64,000 bases of DNA from Streptomyces sp. NBC_00525 (GCF_036346595.1 NZ_CP107834.1:4526001-4590000), one strand, 5' to 3'; positions 8,938 through 17,623 are shown, counted from the stretch's first letter. Notes: a model not told the origin generated them from the letters alone. A program made the numbers and translations.

Positions 8938-9876
8938 ATGACGACGACGACAGCCGGCGAAGCGACCACGACGAGGACAGCGGTGGTCGCCTTCGAACAG
9001 GTGACCAAGGCGTATGGCGACGTACGTGCCGTGGACGGGCTCACCCTGCGTCTGCACCCCGGCGAGACCGTGGCGCTCCTCGGGCCCAACGGCGCGGGCA
9101 AGTCCTCCACCCTCGACCTCCTCCTCGGGCTGCGCCCGGCCGACTCCGGCACGGTCCGCCTCTTCGGGACGACCCCGCGCGAGGCCATCGCGGCCGGCCG
9201 GGTCGGCGCGATGCTGCAGAGCGGCGGGCTGATGGAGGACGTCACCGTCGAGGAACTGGTCCGGCTGGTTTGCGGACTGCACCCGCGCCCGTACCCGCTG
9301 AACGACGTGCTGGCCCGCGCGGGCATCACATCGATCGCCGACCGGATGGTCAACAAGCTGTCCGGTGGCCAGGAACAGCGCGTACGGTTCGCGCTCGCCA
9401 CCGCCGGGGCCAACGACCTCATCGTGCTGGACGAGCCCACCACCGGCATGGACGTCACCGCCCGCCAGGCGTTCTGGGCCACCATGCGCGAGCAGGCCGC
9501 GCAGGGCCGTACCGTCCTGTTCGCCACCCACTACCTCGAAGAGGCCGACGCGATCGCCGACCGCGTCCTGGTCCTCCACAAGGGCCGACTCCTCGCGGAC
9601 GGCACCGCCGCCGAGATCAAGGCCAGGGCCGGAGCCCGCCGGATCTCCTTCGCACTGGACGACGCCGTCGACGAAGCGGCCCTGCGCGCGCTGCCGTTCC
9701 TCTCGACGCTCGACATCAACGGACGCCGGGTGCGCATCCAGTCGCACAACGCCGACGCCACCGTGCACGCCGTCTACGGCCTCGGCCTCTACCCGCGCGA
9801 ACTGGAAGTCGCCGGAATCGGCCTGGAGCAGGCGTTCGTGGCCATCACCGAGGCCGAGGAGGCCAAGAACTCATGA
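8938..9876 (+). CDS. ABC-2 type exporter ATP-binding protein
   Basis: ATPase of a DrrA/YvfR-like exporter, 312 residues. Walker A is GPNGAGKSS (about residue 48), the signature is LSGGQEQR (about 140), and Walker B is LIVLDEPTTGMD (about 160). The switch histidine lies in ATHYLEEAD. It has a Thr-rich N-terminus and a C-terminal regulatory extension. It overlaps the permease gene by 4 bases (ATGA), and a histidine kinase and response regulator follow in the same run. This four-gene order (ATPase, permease, HisKA_3 kinase, NarL regulator) is the same as Bacillus yvfRSTU-type modules. Substrate unknown; antibiotic or lipid export is typical. Confidence 0.9.
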   Translation: MTTTTAGEATTTRTAVVAFEQVTKAYGDVRAVDGLTLRLHPGETVALLGPNGAGKSSTLDLLLGLRPADSGTVRLFGTTPREAIAAGRVGAMLQSGGLMEDVTVEELVRLVCGLHPRPYPLNDVLARAGITSIADRMVNKLSGGQEQRVRFALATAGANDLIVLDEPTTGMDVTARQAFWATMREQAAQGRTVLFATHYLEEADAIADRVLVLHKGRLLADGTAAEIKARAGARRISFALDDAVDEAALRALPFLSTLDINGRRVRIQSHNADATVHAVYGLGLYPRELEVAGIGLEQAFVAITEAEEAKNS

Positions 9877-10628
9877 CGAACCCCTTCTCCTGGGCCCTGA
9901 TCCGGCTCGAAGTCACCAGGACCCTGCGGAACAAGAAGTTCATGTTCTTCTCCGTCATCTACCCCTCGGTGATCTACCTGCTGATCTCCAGTACCCAGAA
10001 CGACACCGACACGATCCCGCGCACGGATCTGACGCTCCAGTCCTTCTTCATGGTCTCCATGGCCTCCTTCGGCGCGCTGACCGCCGTCCTGATGGGCAAC
10101 AGCGAACGCATCGCCAAGGAACGCGAGAAGGGCTGGGTACGCCAACTGCGGCTGACCGCACTGCCCGGCCGCAGCTACGTCCTGGCGAAGATCGCCGGCG
10201 CCGCCATGGTCACCCTGCCGTGCATCGTCGTCGTCTTCCTCGTCGCCGCCACGTTCAAACACGTGCGCTTCGACGCCTGGCAGTGGGCCGCGCTGACCGG
10301 CGTCATCTGGGCCGGCTCCCTGGTCTTCGCCGCGCTCGGCGTCGCCATCGGCTACCTCGCCAGCGGCGACGCGGTCCGTCCGGTCACCATGATCATCTAC
10401 TTCGGCCTCTCCATCCTCGGCGGCCTGTGGATGCCCAGCGCCACCTTCCCGCAGTGGCTCCAGAACATCTCCGAGTGGCTGCCCACCCACGCGTACGCTG
10501 CACTCGGCCAGGCCGTCGAAATGGGCGGCGCGCCGCACGCCCGGGACATCGCCGTCCTCGGCGCCTACTTCCTGCTCTTCACGGGCGGCGCGGCCTGGCT
10601 CTACCGGAAGGACACGTTGAAGGCGTGA
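9873..10628 (+). CDS. ABC-2 type exporter permease
   Basis: A 251-residue membrane subunit with six hydrophobic segments and the ABC-2 family form: an N-terminal cytoplasmic amphipathic stretch (RLEVTRTLRNKKFMFF), the cytoplasmic loop EREKGWVRQLRLTALPGRSYVLAK between helices 2 and 3, and a late GGLWMPSATFPQWLQ segment. It pairs with the ATPase encoded just upstream, with which it shares an ATGA overlap. The gene for the sensor kinase begins at its stop, so transport and sensing are probably made together. Confidence 0.9.
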   Translation: MTNPFSWALIRLEVTRTLRNKKFMFFSVIYPSVIYLLISSTQNDTDTIPRTDLTLQSFFMVSMASFGALTAVLMGNSERIAKEREKGWVRQLRLTALPGRSYVLAKIAGAAMVTLPCIVVVFLVAATFKHVRFDAWQWAALTGVIWAGSLVFAALGVAIGYLASGDAVRPVTMIIYFGLSILGGLWMPSATFPQWLQNISEWLPTHAYAALGQAVEMGGAPHARDIAVLGAYFLLFTGGAAWLYRKDTLKA

Positions 10629-10639
10629 GGGACGACGAG

Positions 10640-11803
10640 ATGTCGGTGGGGTTGGGGCGGATGCCCGGTACCGCGCGGCAGGCCGGGGTGAAGCTGTTGT
10701 GGATCGGGATCTGGCTGGCGTTCATGAGCGCGCCGGTCAAGGATCTCGCGGACGGCAACCACACCCCGTGGGCGACCGCGCTCGGGGTGCTCGGGCTGCT
10801 GGTGTTCGTCGGCGCCTATCTCGTCCTGGTCTTCCGGCACACGTCGAAGGCGCTCGACGTCTTCCGGGTCCGGGCGTTCCTCGTGTTCCTCGGGGCGCTC
10901 GCGGTGCTGCTGTCGCTGACGTTCGGCACGCGCTGGCTGGTCCTGTTCGTGTACGTGTCGGTGTCCGTGGGCGCCACGCTGCCGCTGCGGACCGCGCGCT
11001 GGCTGATTCCCGCCGTCACCGCCCTGCTGGTGGGGGTCGGCGCGACCCTGGAGAACCCGCGCGAGATCATCACCGCGCTGGTCTTCCCGGCTCTGCTCGG
11101 CGGCTTCGCCATGACCGGCGTACGGCAGTTGGTGCGCACCACGGTCGAGCTGCGCGAGGCCCGTGCCACGGTCGCCCAGCTCGCCGCGAACGAGGAGCGG
11201 CTGCGGCTCGCCCGCGATCTGCACGACCTCCTGGGCCACTCGCTCTCCCTGATCACCCTCAAGAGCGAACTGGCCGGCCGGATGCTTCCCGACCAGCCCG
11301 AACGGGCCGCCGCCCAGGTCGCCGACATCGAACAGGTCAGCCGCCAGGCGCTGGTGGACGTACGCAGCGCCGTCACCGGGTACCGCCGGCCGACCCTGCC
11401 CGGCGAACTGGCCGGGGCCCGCACCGCGCTGGCCGCCGCCGGAGTCACCGCCGACGTGCCCGCCGAGGTGCCGGACGGGCTGCCCGAGGAGACGGAGGAG
11501 GTGCTCGCCTGGGGGCTGCGGGAAGCGGTGACCAACGTCGTACGCCACAGCGGCGCCCAGCGCTGCACCGTCTCGCTCGCCCCGCGCCAGACGCTGGACG
11601 GGCGGGTCCTCGAACTCACCGTCGCCGACGACGGCCGCGGCGCGGCGGGCAGCGGCCCCGGCAACGGCCTCACCGGGATCACCGAACGCCTCTCCGCCGT
11701 GCGCGGCACCGTCAGCACCCGCGCCACCCATCAGCGTTCGGGCAAAGGCTTCACCATGGTCCTCAGCGTTCCGTTCGAATCCGGCCTAGTATCCCCGGAA
11801 TGA
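10640..11803 (+). CDS. Two-component sensor histidine kinase (HisKA_3 family)
   Basis: Membrane-bound kinase with about five to six helices in the first 150 residues and almost no extracellular domain, so it probably senses within or at the membrane (DesK-like). The phosphoacceptor is H195 in RDLHDLLGHS, and the N-box is REAVTNVVRHSG. The ATP lid includes DDGRG, followed by GNGLTGITERL. I chose ATG 10640 because GAGGGA lies 7 bases before it; a GTG at 10625 would overlap the permease stop by 4 bases and add five residues. It ends with a 4-base overlap into its response-regulator gene. Confidence 0.9.
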   Translation: MSVGLGRMPGTARQAGVKLLWIGIWLAFMSAPVKDLADGNHTPWATALGVLGLLVFVGAYLVLVFRHTSKALDVFRVRAFLVFLGALAVLLSLTFGTRWLVLFVYVSVSVGATLPLRTARWLIPAVTALLVGVGATLENPREIITALVFPALLGGFAMTGVRQLVRTTVELREARATVAQLAANEERLRLARDLHDLLGHSLSLITLKSELAGRMLPDQPERAAAQVADIEQVSRQALVDVRSAVTGYRRPTLPGELAGARTALAAAGVTADVPAEVPDGLPEETEEVLAWGLREAVTNVVRHSGAQRCTVSLAPRQTLDGRVLELTVADDGRGAAGSGPGNGLTGITERLSAVRGTVSTRATHQRSGKGFTMVLSVPFESGLVSPE

Positions 11804-12411
11804 GCATGATCAGACTTCTCCTCGCCGAGGACCAGTCCATGGTGCGCGAGGCCCTGGCGGCGCTCCTCGGCCTGGAGCCCGACATCGAGGTGGTCGCCCA
11901 GGTCGCCCGCGGCGACGAGGTCGTGGCCGCGGCGCGGGAGCACGCGGTGGACGTCGCCCTGCTGGACATCGAGATGCCCGGCATGACCGGGATCGACGCG
12001 ACGGCCCGGCTGCGCGAAGCCCTCCCGGACGTCAAGGTCGTCGTCGTCACCACGTTCGGCCGGCCCGGCTATCTGCGCCGCGCGATGGAGTCGGGCGCCG
12101 ACGCCTTCCTGGTCAAGGACGCCCCGGCCGCCCAACTCGCCGAAGCGGTACGCAAGGTGCTCGCCGGGGAACGCGTCATCGACCCCGGCCTCGCCGCCGC
12201 CGCCCTCGCCGACGGGGCCAACCCGCTCACCGACCGCGAACGCGAGGTGCTGCGCACCGCCGCCGACGGCTCCACCAACGCGGAGATCGCCGCCGCGCTC
12301 CACCTCTCCCAGGGCACCGTCCGCAACTACCTCTCCATGGCGATCCAGAAGACGGCCGCCCGCAACCGCGCGGAGGCCGTCCGCACGGCCCGCGAAAAGG
12401 GCTGGCTGTAG
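11800..12411 (+). CDS. NarL/LuxR-family response regulator
   Basis: A 203-residue regulator with a receiver domain (about 1-120) and a C-terminal LuxR-type helix-turn-helix (about 138-200, LTDREREVLRTAADGSTNAEIAAALHL with GTVRNYLS). The phosphorylated aspartate is D56 in LLDIEMPG; the acidic pocket residues E10-D11 are present, as is the lysine in FLVKDAP. Its ATG overlaps the kinase stop by 4 bases, making it the cognate regulator. It probably controls the ABC exporter encoded upstream in the same operon. It converges with a second response-regulator gene. Confidence 0.92.
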   Translation: MSMIRLLLAEDQSMVREALAALLGLEPDIEVVAQVARGDEVVAAAREHAVDVALLDIEMPGMTGIDATARLREALPDVKVVVVTTFGRPGYLRRAMESGADAFLVKDAPAAQLAEAVRKVLAGERVIDPGLAAAALADGANPLTDREREVLRTAADGSTNAEIAAALHLSQGTVRNYLSMAIQKTAARNRAEAVRTAREKGWL

Positions 12412-12439
12412 CGGGGGCGCCTCCTGCCGTCCGCCCCGC
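12411..12439. terminator. Possible terminator between convergent regulator genes
   Basis: GCGGGG-g-CG and CGCCCCGC form an 8-bp stem with one bulge in the 31-base gap between two convergent response-regulator genes. There is no clear T run, so it is weak evidence. Confidence 0.35.
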
Positions 12440-12442
12440 CGC

Positions 12443-13120
12443 TCACCGGCCGGGCGACACCAGGCCCGCCTCGTACGCCATGATCACCAACTGCACCCGG
12501 TCCCGCGCCCCCAGCTTGGCCAGCAGCCGGGTCAGATACGTCTTGGACGTGGCCACACTGATGACCAGGCGCTCGGCGATCTCCGCGTTGGAGAGCCCGC
12601 CGCCGACCAGCACCAGCACCTCCCGCTCCCGCTCGGTGATCGCGGCCAGCGGCGCCGGCGGGGACGGCGACGCGACGGGACGGGCCGCGAACTCCCGGAT
12701 CAGCCGCCGTGTGACGGCCGGGGCGATGAGGGCGTCCCCCGACGCCACCACCCGGACCGCCGCCAGGATGTCGTCCAGCGCCATGTCCTTCACCAGGAAC
12801 CCGGCCGCGCCGGCGCGCAGCGCCCCGTACACGTAATCGTCGTCGTCGAACGTCGTCAGCACCACCACATGGGTGCCGGCCTCCGTGGCGGCGATGCGCT
12901 CGGTGGCCTCGATGCCGTCCATGCCGGGCATCCGGATGTCCATCACGACGACATCGGGGGCCAGTTCGGCGACCAGCCGCACGGCCTCCTCGCCCGTCCC
13001 GGCCTCGCCGACCACCTCGATGTCAGGGGTGTCGGCCATGACCATGCGCAGCGCGGTCCGCACCAGCGGCTGATCGTCCGCGAGGACCACCCGGACGGGC
13101 CCGGCGGCGTCGGCGCTCAT
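12443..13120 (-). CDS. NarL/LuxR-family response regulator
   Basis: A 225-residue response regulator. The receiver domain has the acidic pair D15-D16 and the phosphoacceptor D61 in VVMDIRMPG; the conserved lysine is in FLVKDMA. After a Pro/Ser-rich linker (ASPSPPAPL) comes a LuxR-type DNA-binding domain (TEREREVLVLVGGGLSNAEIAERL). Its ATG overlaps the stop of the histidine kinase gene by 4 bases. It is not a close copy of the regulator it converges with, so the two modules are probably independent acquisitions or old duplicates. The likely target is the divergent ABC exporter at 14500-16268. Confidence 0.92.
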   Translation of the reverse strand: MSADAAGPVRVVLADDQPLVRTALRMVMADTPDIEVVGEAGTGEEAVRLVAELAPDVVVMDIRMPGMDGIEATERIAATEAGTHVVVLTTFDDDDYVYGALRAGAAGFLVKDMALDDILAAVRVVASGDALIAPAVTRRLIREFAARPVASPSPPAPLAAITEREREVLVLVGGGLSNAEIAERLVISVATSKTYLTRLLAKLGARDRVQLVIMAYEAGLVSPGR

Positions 13121-14367
13121 GTGGCCACCGTCCCCACCGCCGGCAGCGGTTCGGACAGGGTCCCCGGCGGCGGCACCGGGAAGCGGGCCGTCACCCGGAA
13201 CCCGCCGCCGGGGACCGGGCCGGCGGCGAACTCGCCGTGCAGCAGGGCCACCCGCTCCCGCATCCCGACCAGCCCGAACCCCGGCGCAGCGTCCCGGCCG
13301 GCACCCTGGCCGGCGCCCCGGCCCCGGTCCGTCACCTCGACGGACAGCTCCTCCACGCCGTACCGCACACACACCCGGCAGGCGTCCGTCCCCGCATGGC
13401 GCACCACATTGGTCACCGATTCCTGGATCACCCGGAACGCCGACAGCTCCAGCTCCGGCGGCAGGGCCCGCCGCTCGCCCCGCCACTCCACCTCGACCCG
13501 CACCCCCGCGGCGGTCGTGGCCTCCGCGAGGCGCCCGACGTCGGCCAGGCCCTCGGCGGGGCCCCGCGGCGCCTCCTCCTCGCCCGGCGCCGACTCCCGC
13601 AGGGCGCCCAGCATTCTGCGCAGCCCCGACAGCGTCTCCCGGCCCGCGGCCTCCACCGCGCTCATCGCCTCCCGCGCCGCGTCCGGCTGGGTGTGCACCA
13701 CCCGGGCCGCCGCGCCCGCCTGGAGGGCGATGATGCCGACGCTGTGCGCCACGACGTCGTGCATCTCGCGGGCGATCCGCAGCCGTTCCGCGACGAGCGC
13801 CCGGTCCGTGGCCCTGGCCGTCAGGTCCGCGTCGTGCCGGCGGCTCTCGTACACCGAGCGGCCCACCAGCCAGGCGACGACCGCCGTCAGCGCCACCACC
13901 AGCTCCGCCGACGTGCCGGCGGGCCAGCCGGCGAGCGCCCGGTAGCTCACATAGGCGATCGGGACGGCTATCGACATCACCAGGGCGAGGACGCCCGTGC
14001 GCAGCGGACGGGTCGCGGCGACGAAGTACAGGGCGGCGTAGACGGACAGGAACTGGGCGAGGGGTATCTCGGCCACACTGAGCGGCAGCGTGGCGACCAC
14101 GGAGGCGGCGAGCAGCACCGCCACGGCGACCAGCGGGCGGCGCGTCAGACGCGTGCAACCCGTCAACAGCAGCACCGTGGCGAGCAGATGCGTCAGCAGG
14201 CCGTCCCACCGGAGGAAGAGCACGCCCGGCCGCACGGTGGGCGCGAGCTCGCCGGGCAGCCGCACCCGCATCAGGAACGTGAGCGCCATGCCCGCACACC
14301 AGGCAGCCGCCACCCACGCGCCCGGCGGGACGCGCTTGAGCAGGGGCAGAATCGGTGACGAGGACAT
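13117..14367 (-). CDS. Two-component sensor histidine kinase (HisKA_3 family)
   Basis: A 416-residue membrane kinase with about six predicted helices in the first 170 residues and little extracellular sequence. The phosphoacceptor is H203 in REMHDVVAHSVGII; the N-box region is VIQESVTNVVRHAG and the G-box is DRGRGAG followed by GFGLVGMRERV. I chose ATG 14367 (MSSSPILPLL); a longer frame to 14424 adds 19 residues without a membrane or domain feature. It is divergent from an ABC-2 exporter operon 130 bases away and is coupled to its regulator by an ATGA overlap. Confidence 0.9.
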   Translation of the reverse strand: MSSSPILPLLKRVPPGAWVAAAWCAGMALTFLMRVRLPGELAPTVRPGVLFLRWDGLLTHLLATVLLLTGCTRLTRRPLVAVAVLLAASVVATLPLSVAEIPLAQFLSVYAALYFVAATRPLRTGVLALVMSIAVPIAYVSYRALAGWPAGTSAELVVALTAVVAWLVGRSVYESRRHDADLTARATDRALVAERLRIAREMHDVVAHSVGIIALQAGAAARVVHTQPDAAREAMSAVEAAGRETLSGLRRMLGALRESAPGEEEAPRGPAEGLADVGRLAEATTAAGVRVEVEWRGERRALPPELELSAFRVIQESVTNVVRHAGTDACRVCVRYGVEELSVEVTDRGRGAGQGAGRDAAPGFGLVGMRERVALLHGEFAAGPVPGGGFRVTARFPVPPPGTLSEPLPAVGTVAT

Positions 14368-14499
14368 GCGCCGATCGTAGCCAGCGCCGCGCCCCGGCAC
14401 ATCGACCCACGGTTGTACACCCACGGGTGGTCATCGGCCCCGCAGGGTGTCAGCGCCGGCCCGACGACACCGCCGGCCGGCGCGAGCAGAGTGGACGGC

Positions 14500-15408
14500 G
14501 TGATCGAAGTCAACGGACTGACCAAGCGATACGGCGACACCACCGCCGTCGACGACCTGACCTTCACCGTCCGGCCGGGCGAGGTGACCGGCTTCCTCGG
14601 GCCCAACGGGGCCGGCAAGACGACCACCCTGCGCATGCTCCTCGGCCTGGTCGAGCCGACCGCCGGAACCGCCACCCTCGGGGGCAGCCGCTTCCGGGAC
14701 CACGCGCGCGGACTGCGCCACGCCGGAGCCCTGCTCGACGCGGGCGACGTCCACGGCGGCCGCACCGCCCGCTCCCACCTCGCCGTCCTGGCACGCGGCA
14801 ACGGCATCCCGCGTGCCCGCGTCGACGAGGTCCTCGACGAGGTGGGCCTCACCGCCGCGGCCCGCCGCCGCATCTCCGGCTTCTCGCTCGGGATGCGCCA
14901 GCGCCTCGGCATCGCCACGGCCCTCCTAGGCGACCCGCCCGTCCTGCTCTTCGACGAACCGCTCAACGGCCTCGACCCGGAAGGCGTGCTGTGGGTGCGC
15001 GGCCTCTTCCGCAGGCTCGCCGCCGAAGGCCGCACCGTCTTCGTCTCCAGCCACCTGATGACCGAGATGGAGCACACCGCCGACCGGCTCGTCGTCATCG
15101 GGCGCGGCAGCCTCATCGCCGCCGAGAGCCTGAGCGCGTTCGCCGCCAGGGGCGCCCGGCTCAGCGTCACCGTACGCACCCCGGACACCGCGGTCCTCGC
15201 CCCGCTGCTGACCGCCGAGGGCGCCGCGGTGACCGCGGACGGCGAACTGCTCACGGTGACCGGGCTGCCCGCCGAGCGCATCGGCGAACTCGCCCTGCGC
15301 CACCGCGTCCTGCTGCACGGACTCACCACGCTCGGCGCCTCGCTGGAGGAGGCGTTCATGGAACTCACCTCGGACAGCGTCCAGTACACGGCAGGAGACC
15401 ACCGATGA
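14500..15408 (+). CDS. ABC exporter ATP-binding protein
   Basis: A 302-residue ATPase of the bacitracin/lantibiotic-export (BcrA/CcmA) type. Walker A is GPNGAGKTT, the signature is FSLGMRQRLG (a common variant of LSGGQ in this subgroup), and Walker B is VLLFDEPLNGLDPEG. The H-loop is SSHLMTEME. I used GTG 14500, giving the usual VIEVNGLTKRYG start; GTG 14491 is three codons upstream. It overlaps the permease gene by 4 bases and lies divergent from a kinase/regulator pair. This arrangement suggests control by that two-component system, for example in response to cell-envelope antibiotics (inference). Confidence 0.9.
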   Translation: MIEVNGLTKRYGDTTAVDDLTFTVRPGEVTGFLGPNGAGKTTTLRMLLGLVEPTAGTATLGGSRFRDHARGLRHAGALLDAGDVHGGRTARSHLAVLARGNGIPRARVDEVLDEVGLTAAARRRISGFSLGMRQRLGIATALLGDPPVLLFDEPLNGLDPEGVLWVRGLFRRLAAEGRTVFVSSHLMTEMEHTADRLVVIGRGSLIAAESLSAFAARGARLSVTVRTPDTAVLAPLLTAEGAAVTADGELLTVTGLPAERIGELALRHRVLLHGLTTLGASLEEAFMELTSDSVQYTAGDHR

Positions 15409-16268
15409 CCACGGCGACGACCGCCCCCGCCGCCCCCGCCCGCGCGGTTCGCGACCAGCCGCGCGCCCGCTTCACCGACCTGCTCGCGGCCGAGTGGCTC
15501 AGGATGTGGTCGCTGCGCTCCACGCCCTGGCTGTACGTGCTCAGCGCGCTGGCCGTCGTCGGCTTCAACGCCGGAACGGCGTACGACCACTACAAGTACT
15601 GGTACCAGTACGACAGGGCGAGCCAGAAGTTCTTCGTCGAACACCGCCTGGCGCTCATGGACGCGTTCACGGACAACGCCGCGCTGGTGCTGGTCCTGGC
15701 CCTCGCCGCGATCGGTGCCGTCTCCGTCACCGGCGAGTACGGGACGGGGCTCATCCGCACCACCTTCACCGCCGTCCCGGCCCGGCGCTCGGTGCTCGCC
15801 GCCAAGGTGCTCGTGCTGGCCGCCGTCACCACCGGGTTCGGGGTGTTCGTCGCCGCCGCCTCCTTCGCCTCCACCCGGGCGATCCTGTCCGGGCGCGGTG
15901 CCGCGGTCTCCCTCGGCGACCCCGGAGTGCTCCAGGTCCTCACCGCGTCCGCGCTGCTCGCCCCGGTGGCCGCGCTCGCCGGACTGGCCATCGGCGCGGT
16001 GATCCGCCACACCGGCGGCTCGATCGTGGCGTGCGTGGTCGTGCTGCTGCTCCTCCCGATGATCCTCAGCGACCGCCGCCATCCGACGGCGGTGCTCCGG
16101 CACACCCTGCCGTTCAGCGCCTGGGACCGGCTGCGGGACGTGGCCGTGCCGCAGCCCCCGTCGGAGCTGTTCCCGTGGTCCGAGGCCGGTGCCTGGACCG
16201 TCTACGCCCTGTGGGCGCTGGCCGCCGGGGCGGTGGCGGTGTACGCGGTCCACCGGCGCGACCAGTGA
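15405..16268 (+). CDS. ABC exporter permease
   Basis: A 287-residue ABC-2 permease with six membrane segments. The first helix follows LAAEWLRMWSLRSTPWL, a motif typical of BcrB-like permeases; helix 2 precedes GEYGTGLIRTTFTAVPARRSVLAAK, the coupling-loop signature of this group. It is the only permease with the ATPase encoded upstream, and the pair overlaps by ATGA. No extracellular peptidase or large loop is present, so the substrate is likely small or lipid-like. Confidence 0.9.
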   Translation: MTTATTAPAAPARAVRDQPRARFTDLLAAEWLRMWSLRSTPWLYVLSALAVVGFNAGTAYDHYKYWYQYDRASQKFFVEHRLALMDAFTDNAALVLVLALAAIGAVSVTGEYGTGLIRTTFTAVPARRSVLAAKVLVLAAVTTGFGVFVAAASFASTRAILSGRGAAVSLGDPGVLQVLTASALLAPVAALAGLAIGAVIRHTGGSIVACVVVLLLLPMILSDRRHPTAVLRHTLPFSAWDRLRDVAVPQPPSELFPWSEAGAWTVYALWALAAGAVAVYAVHRRDQ

Positions 16269-16315
16269 GACCGGTGAGGCCAGTGAGACCGGTGAGACCG
16301 GCGCGACCGGTGGGG

Positions 16316-16352
16316 CCTGGCCGGCACCTCGGTCAGGTAGGTGCCGGCCAGG
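16316..16352. terminator. Terminator between convergent ABC and TetR genes
   Basis: A perfect 14-bp stem, CCTGGCCGGCACCT with AGGTGCCGGCCAGG, lies between the permease stop and the end of the convergent TetR gene. It can serve both strands. The 45 bases before it contain short copies of GTGAGACCG, an imperfect 9-base direct repeat. Confidence 0.8.
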
Positions 16353-16371
16353 GGCTGGGGGCGCGCGTGTT

Positions 16372-16914
16372 TCAGGCGCGCGTGATGCGGGAAATCGCCT
16401 CGGCCGTCAGGGCGCGGTCGTGCGGTTCGGTCTCCAGGGCGCGGTGAATGGACAGGCCCTCGATCAGCGCGTCCAGCTGACGGGCCGTCGCCGGGTCGAA
16501 GTGCCACTCCAGGGCGACCCGGCTGCGGCGCATCCACTCACGGGTCAGTTCGCGGTAGGCGGGTTTGCGGGCGGCGAGCGTGTACAGCTCGTGGGTCAGG
16601 ACCAGCTCGCGCTGATTCCCGCCGGAGAGGTGGTGCACCAGATCGGCGACCGCCTCACGCGCCTCGTCGGGTGTGCCGGCAGCGCCCAGCCGCTCCTCGA
16701 AGACGGCGACGATCCCGCTGGAGAAGCGGGTGAACGCCTCCCGCAGCAGCTCGTCCATCCCGGCGAAGTGGTACGTCATCGAACCGAGCGGCACTCCCGC
16801 GCGGGCGGCGACCTTGCGGTGCGAGGTCCCGGCGACCCCCTCGGCCGCGATCACGTCCAGCGCGGCGGCGATGATCCGCTCCCGCCGCTCGGGGTCGTTC
16901 TGTCCGGTCGCCAC
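16372..16914 (-). CDS. TetR-family transcriptional regulator
   Basis: A 180-residue regulator with an N-terminal helix-turn-helix (about 10-55: RRERIIAAALDVIAAEG, then TSHRKVAARAGVPLGSMTYHF) and a ligand-binding C-terminal region that matches TetR_C groups with QRELVLTHELYTLAARKP. I chose GTG 16914, which gives the standard distance to the first helix. It lies 23 bases after an acetyltransferase gene on the same strand and opposite an MFS exporter gene. A palindrome at 17523-17555 lies between the divergent genes and is the natural candidate operator. Confidence 0.88.
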   Translation of the reverse strand: MATGQNDPERRERIIAAALDVIAAEGVAGTSHRKVAARAGVPLGSMTYHFAGMDELLREAFTRFSSGIVAVFEERLGAAGTPDEAREAVADLVHHLSGGNQRELVLTHELYTLAARKPAYRELTREWMRRSRVALEWHFDPATARQLDALIEGLSIHRALETEPHDRALTAEAISRITRA

Positions 16915-16937
16915 CCTGTGTCCCCCGTCGTCCTCGT

Positions 16938-17516
16938 CTAGATGGAACGGATCACCCGGGCCGGATTGCCCACGGCGACCACGTCGGCGGGAACGTCCTT
17001 GGTGACGACGGCTCCCGCGCCGATGACGCTGTTGTCCCCGATGGTCACCCCGGCCAGCACGATCGCCCCGCCGCCGAGCCAGACATTGTCGCCGATGGTG
17101 ATGGGACGCGCCGCCTCCAGTTTGTCCCGGCGCGGTCCCGGCTCCACCGGGTGGGTGGGCGTGAGGAGTTGGACGTTCGGCCCGATCTGGCAGTCGCGGC
17201 CGATGGTGATCGGGGCGACGTCCAGCGCGGTGAGGTTGTAATTGACGAACGTGTCCTCGCCGATCGTGAGGTACGAGCCGTAGTCGACGTACAGCGGCGG
17301 CCGGATGTGCGCCCCCTCGCCCAGGCCGCCGAGCAGTTCCGCGACGACCGGCCGCGCCGCGTCCGGGTCCTCGGTGTACGCGGCGAGATAGCGGGCGGCC
17401 AGCCGCACGGCCCGCTTCTGCGCCTCGACGATCTGCGGATCGTCGGCGATGTACAGGTCTCCGGCGAGCATCCGCTCGTGGTTCGTACGGGGGTCGCCCG
17501 CGAAGTGGTCCGTCAT
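16938..17516 (-). CDS. Maltose/galactoside O-acetyltransferase family protein
   Basis: A 192-residue left-handed beta-helix acetyltransferase of the LacA/Maa type. The N-terminal Mac domain begins MTDHFAGDPRTNHERMLAGDLY, and hexapeptide repeats run from about residue 70 to 185. The active-site region LLTPTHPVEPGPRR carries the catalytic histidine, and the C-terminal GNPARVIRSI closes the helix. It transfers acetyl from acetyl-CoA to a sugar hydroxyl. It is first in a two-gene unit with the TetR gene. Pairing with an exporter fits a detoxification role for sugars or sugar-like compounds, but the substrate is unknown. Confidence 0.9.
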   Translation of the reverse strand: MTDHFAGDPRTNHERMLAGDLYIADDPQIVEAQKRAVRLAARYLAAYTEDPDAARPVVAELLGGLGEGAHIRPPLYVDYGSYLTIGEDTFVNYNLTALDVAPITIGRDCQIGPNVQLLTPTHPVEPGPRRDKLEAARPITIGDNVWLGGGAIVLAGVTIGDNSVIGAGAVVTKDVPADVVAVGNPARVIRSI

Positions 17517-17522
17517 GGGTAC

Positions 17523-17555
17523 GAGCGTACACTCCAGGCGTACGATCGTACGCTC
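17523..17555. promoter_or_regulatory. Candidate TetR operator between divergent genes
   Basis: GAGCGTAC and GTACGCTC form an 8-bp inverted repeat across 33 bases. Inside it lies CGTACGATCGTACG (17539-17552), a perfect 14-base palindrome. The element sits just upstream of the acetyltransferase start and about 70 bases before the MFS gene, so one bound TetR dimer or pair of dimers could control both directions. Confidence 0.6.
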
Positions 17556-17623
17556 ATGGCGTCCGTCATCTTCGCCGCCACTTCGCACGCCCACATTCCG
17601 ACCGTCTGACGAGGCCCCGCTGT

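Noticed and set aside
14271..16253. Very long frames opposite the ABC exporter, PelF-like, sigma/htrA and dap genes
   Set aside because: They lie antisense to or in other frames of well-supported genes, their translations are low-complexity Arg/Gly/Ala/Pro text without domains, and they arise from the high GC content.
16262..16310. GTGAGACCG repeats as an attachment or recombination site
   Set aside because: Only a few imperfect 9-base copies; no integrase, tRNA or matching copy elsewhere in the window.
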